From: Lepisosteus oculatus
Taxonomy: Eukaryota; Chordata; Actinopteri; Semionotiformes; Lepisosteidae
DNA length: 64,000 bases
Direction of reading: 5' to 3'
NCBI RefSeq assembly: GCF_040954835.1
Contig: NC_090700.1
Span: forward strand, 20,007,501-20,071,500
Every line of letters starts with the position of its first letter. Positions within the stretch are counted from its first letter, which is position 1. The notes beneath the pieces were generated by a model, which saw nothing but the letters and a program-made list of their open reading frames with translations, was not told the DNA's origin and did no database searches. This document shows positions 62,270 to 64,000 of this stretch, piece after piece. A program made the position numbers and the translations under genes.

Positions 62270-62780
62270 ATTCTCTACCACACCCTGCTTTCTCATTCTG
62301 ACACTTTTGGGTCTCAACGTTCTGGGACAACGTCCTTTCTAGACATACACTTAAATCTGGTTCAACCAAGAGCCATAATCTCCCAGGAGTAGCTTTCAAT
62401 ATTGTACTTCATCATGTTTGCTTTTGCAATCATCTTCGGTCCACCTCTACTCCAACTTCCATGGCTAAAGGAGAGAAATGGAGTCTTGATACTTAGATGC
62501 CAATACAAAACCAACAGAGATGATGGCAGACGATCTTAGATTCAATGCTCGATACTGATGTTGGAGAGTCTGTCCTTCTGTGTAAACAGTGTTGGAAACA
62601 CTTCTTCAATCCTCTTTAAATGTCTCTTCTATGTCGTCCACGATTCATCCCTGTACATTAATGAAGGAATGATGACTGCATGGTAGACAACGTGTTTGCT
62701 TTCAGTTCTTAAGTCATCCACTTCCTCATACTGATAATAGTAGCGCTGGCAGATTTCAGGCAAAGGTGGATTTTCACATC
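62270..62780 (-). pseudogene. LINE (RTE/nimbus-like) reverse-transcriptase relic
   Basis: On the minus strand, from about 62720, VYHAVIIPSLMYRDESWTT then KRHLKRIEEVF matches the fish LINE signature LYHAVVIPTLLYGAESWT...RHLRRLEQF that follows the reverse-transcriptase core. A shifted frame then gives SIEAL (the usual SIEAMLLR.QLRW position). Stops and frameshifts show decay. The assignment to an LINE clade is tentative. Confidence 0.45.
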
Positions 62781-62784
62781 AACA

Positions 62785-63222
62785 TCAATCATCAGTAAAA
62801 GATAACAACTCCCAAGGGAAGTGCTTTACATTCTTGAGACTCTCTTTATGAATTTGACTGAATAGCACCAGGTTGTGTGCACTCAGAACATGCCGTTGGA
62901 GGACTGCAGTTTTCTTATTGTTATATTCCTCATTGTTAAAGTCCCATCTTCTCATATACTTTAGAAAATAAGAGAGAGTTGAGAGTTGAGAGTTGTTTGG
63001 GTATCCATGTCCTATGTGCTTGTAAGTGCCTGGGAAGCCGTAGAGGTCACTGCATGACAGAGAGTCAAGAGAAGCCTGGCCGACTATTCCTACCCTACTC
63101 TCAGCGATGTTCAGCCAATTGAGCATTCGGCTTGAAGAATCCTGATTATAGCTGGCTAGGGACATGATTCTGACTTGATCCCCTGACCATAAAGATTCAG
63201 ACTTGATTTCACGAACATGCAT
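62785..63222 (-). other. Unidentified 145-codon open frame
   Basis: The longest intact frame outside the identified genes and transposons. It begins MHVREIKSESLWSGDQVRIM, includes AESRVGIVGQASLDSLSCSD and DLYGFPGTYKHIGHGYPNNS, and ends ELLSFTDD. No domain, signal peptide or membrane span is recognised. It abuts the LINE relic at 62270-62780 on the same strand and could be part of the same or another repeat. About one frame this long is not surprising by chance in 64 kb of AT-rich DNA. Confidence 0.18.
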
Positions 63223-63528
63223 TCAAGTGGGCATCTTAACTGTTTCAGCCATTCTGAAGGACAGGAATTTTACTCTTGAAATAATTAGCTCAAGTAAGTT
63301 CAGAGGAGGAAAGAAAACTAGAGGAATGTAGCTGTGCTAAAGCATTGGGTGACAGAGGACTGGTGAAGACAGTACTAAAAAAGACACCAGAAGAACAAAA
63401 GTAGAAAATACCAACAGTAACTTACATTTGATTTTTCCGATTCTGATTTTGTTTGCCCTTCTAAAAGGAAAGGTGAAAAAAGGAAATGAATGAGAATGAC
63501 CACAGTGATCTGTAAGATGATTAAAGTA

Positions 63529-64000
63529 CAGTTGCAAGAAAATGTTTGTGAACCCCTTGGAATTACCTGGATTTCTGCATTAATTACTCATAAAAATGTG
63601 GTCTGATCTTCAACTAGGTCACAATAATAGAAAAACACAATCTGCTAAACTCATAAACACACAAACAACTGTACTTCTTCTTGTCAGTACTGAACACATC
63701 ATTTAAACACTCACAGTCTAGGTTGGAAAAAGTATGTGAACCTCTAGGCTAATTACTTCTCCAAAAGCTAATTGGAGTCAGGTGTTCCAGTGAGATGAGA
63801 TTGGGGGTGCTGGATTCTGCTCTTCTCAAGAAAGAGCTGTTCATGTTAACCATGCCCTGATCAAAAGAAATATCAGTAGACCTTATAAGAATTGTAGAGA
63901 TGCATAAAGCTGGAAAAGGCTACAAAAGCATTTCTAAAGCCCTGGGTGTTCATCAATCCACAGTAAGACAAATTGTCTACAAATGAAGGAAATACAGTAC
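63529..64000 (+). mobile_element. Left end of a Tc1-like transposon, cut by the window edge
   Basis: The left end begins after TA at 63527 with CAGTTGCAAGAAAATGTTTG followed by TGAACCCC, a standard Tc1-like terminus. A second copy of the end motif (AAAAAGTATGTGAACCTCTA) lies near 63729, as in elements with two transposase-binding repeats. From about 63867 the frame reads EISVDLIRIVEMHKAGKGYK, then SISKALGVHQSTVRQIVYK and a TGA where other members have Trp (KW.KY). The rest lies beyond the window. Confidence 0.8.

Overview
The window is vertebrate nuclear DNA, AT-rich and gene-poor, with two split protein-coding genes that I can reconstruct exon by exon. It looks like a ray-finned fish. The evidence is the mix of repeats: Tc1-like, hAT and LINE relics, tRNA-headed SINEs, and short repeats of types familiar from fish genomes, none dominant. 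The two genes are fish-like in sequence. I lean towards a non-teleost lineage such as gar or bowfin, from the style of the LINE 3' ends, but this is an impression and not proof.

Layout. At about 190-270 (+) there is a plausible last coding exon of an unidentified upstream gene. From 271 to 22070 I see no convincing gene. That stretch holds decayed Tc1 elements (3.4-4.0 kb, 10.1 kb, 15.8-16.2 kb), a GC-rich insert with TG...CA ends (6975-7220), LINE 3' relics, a hAT element with intact ends and a perfect 8-bp target duplication (16571-17973) sitting inside an older repeat, and a 577-bp tandem duplication (19648-20801).

TRAT1 (+, coding 22071-32661) encodes the T-cell-receptor-associated transmembrane adaptor in six coding exons. 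The first contributes only seven coding bases. Joining the exons gives a 191-residue protein in one unbroken frame, with all splice phases matching. GUCA1C (-, coding 48638-42631), the photoreceptor guanylate-cyclase-activating protein GCAP3, has four coding exons and 187 residues. The two genes converge tail to tail, as they do in human 3q13, and this order supports both assignments. They share no pathway: one is a lymphocyte signalling adaptor, the other a retinal calcium sensor.

From 48.6 kb to the end I find no confident gene. It holds SINE and LINE pieces, a 160-bp fold-back repeat, short hairpins, a possible decayed coding relic at 51.3-52.5 kb, three unexplained minus-strand open frames (59.3, 60.1 and 62.8 kb), a LINE reverse-transcriptase relic and, at the right edge, the left end of a Tc1-like transposon.
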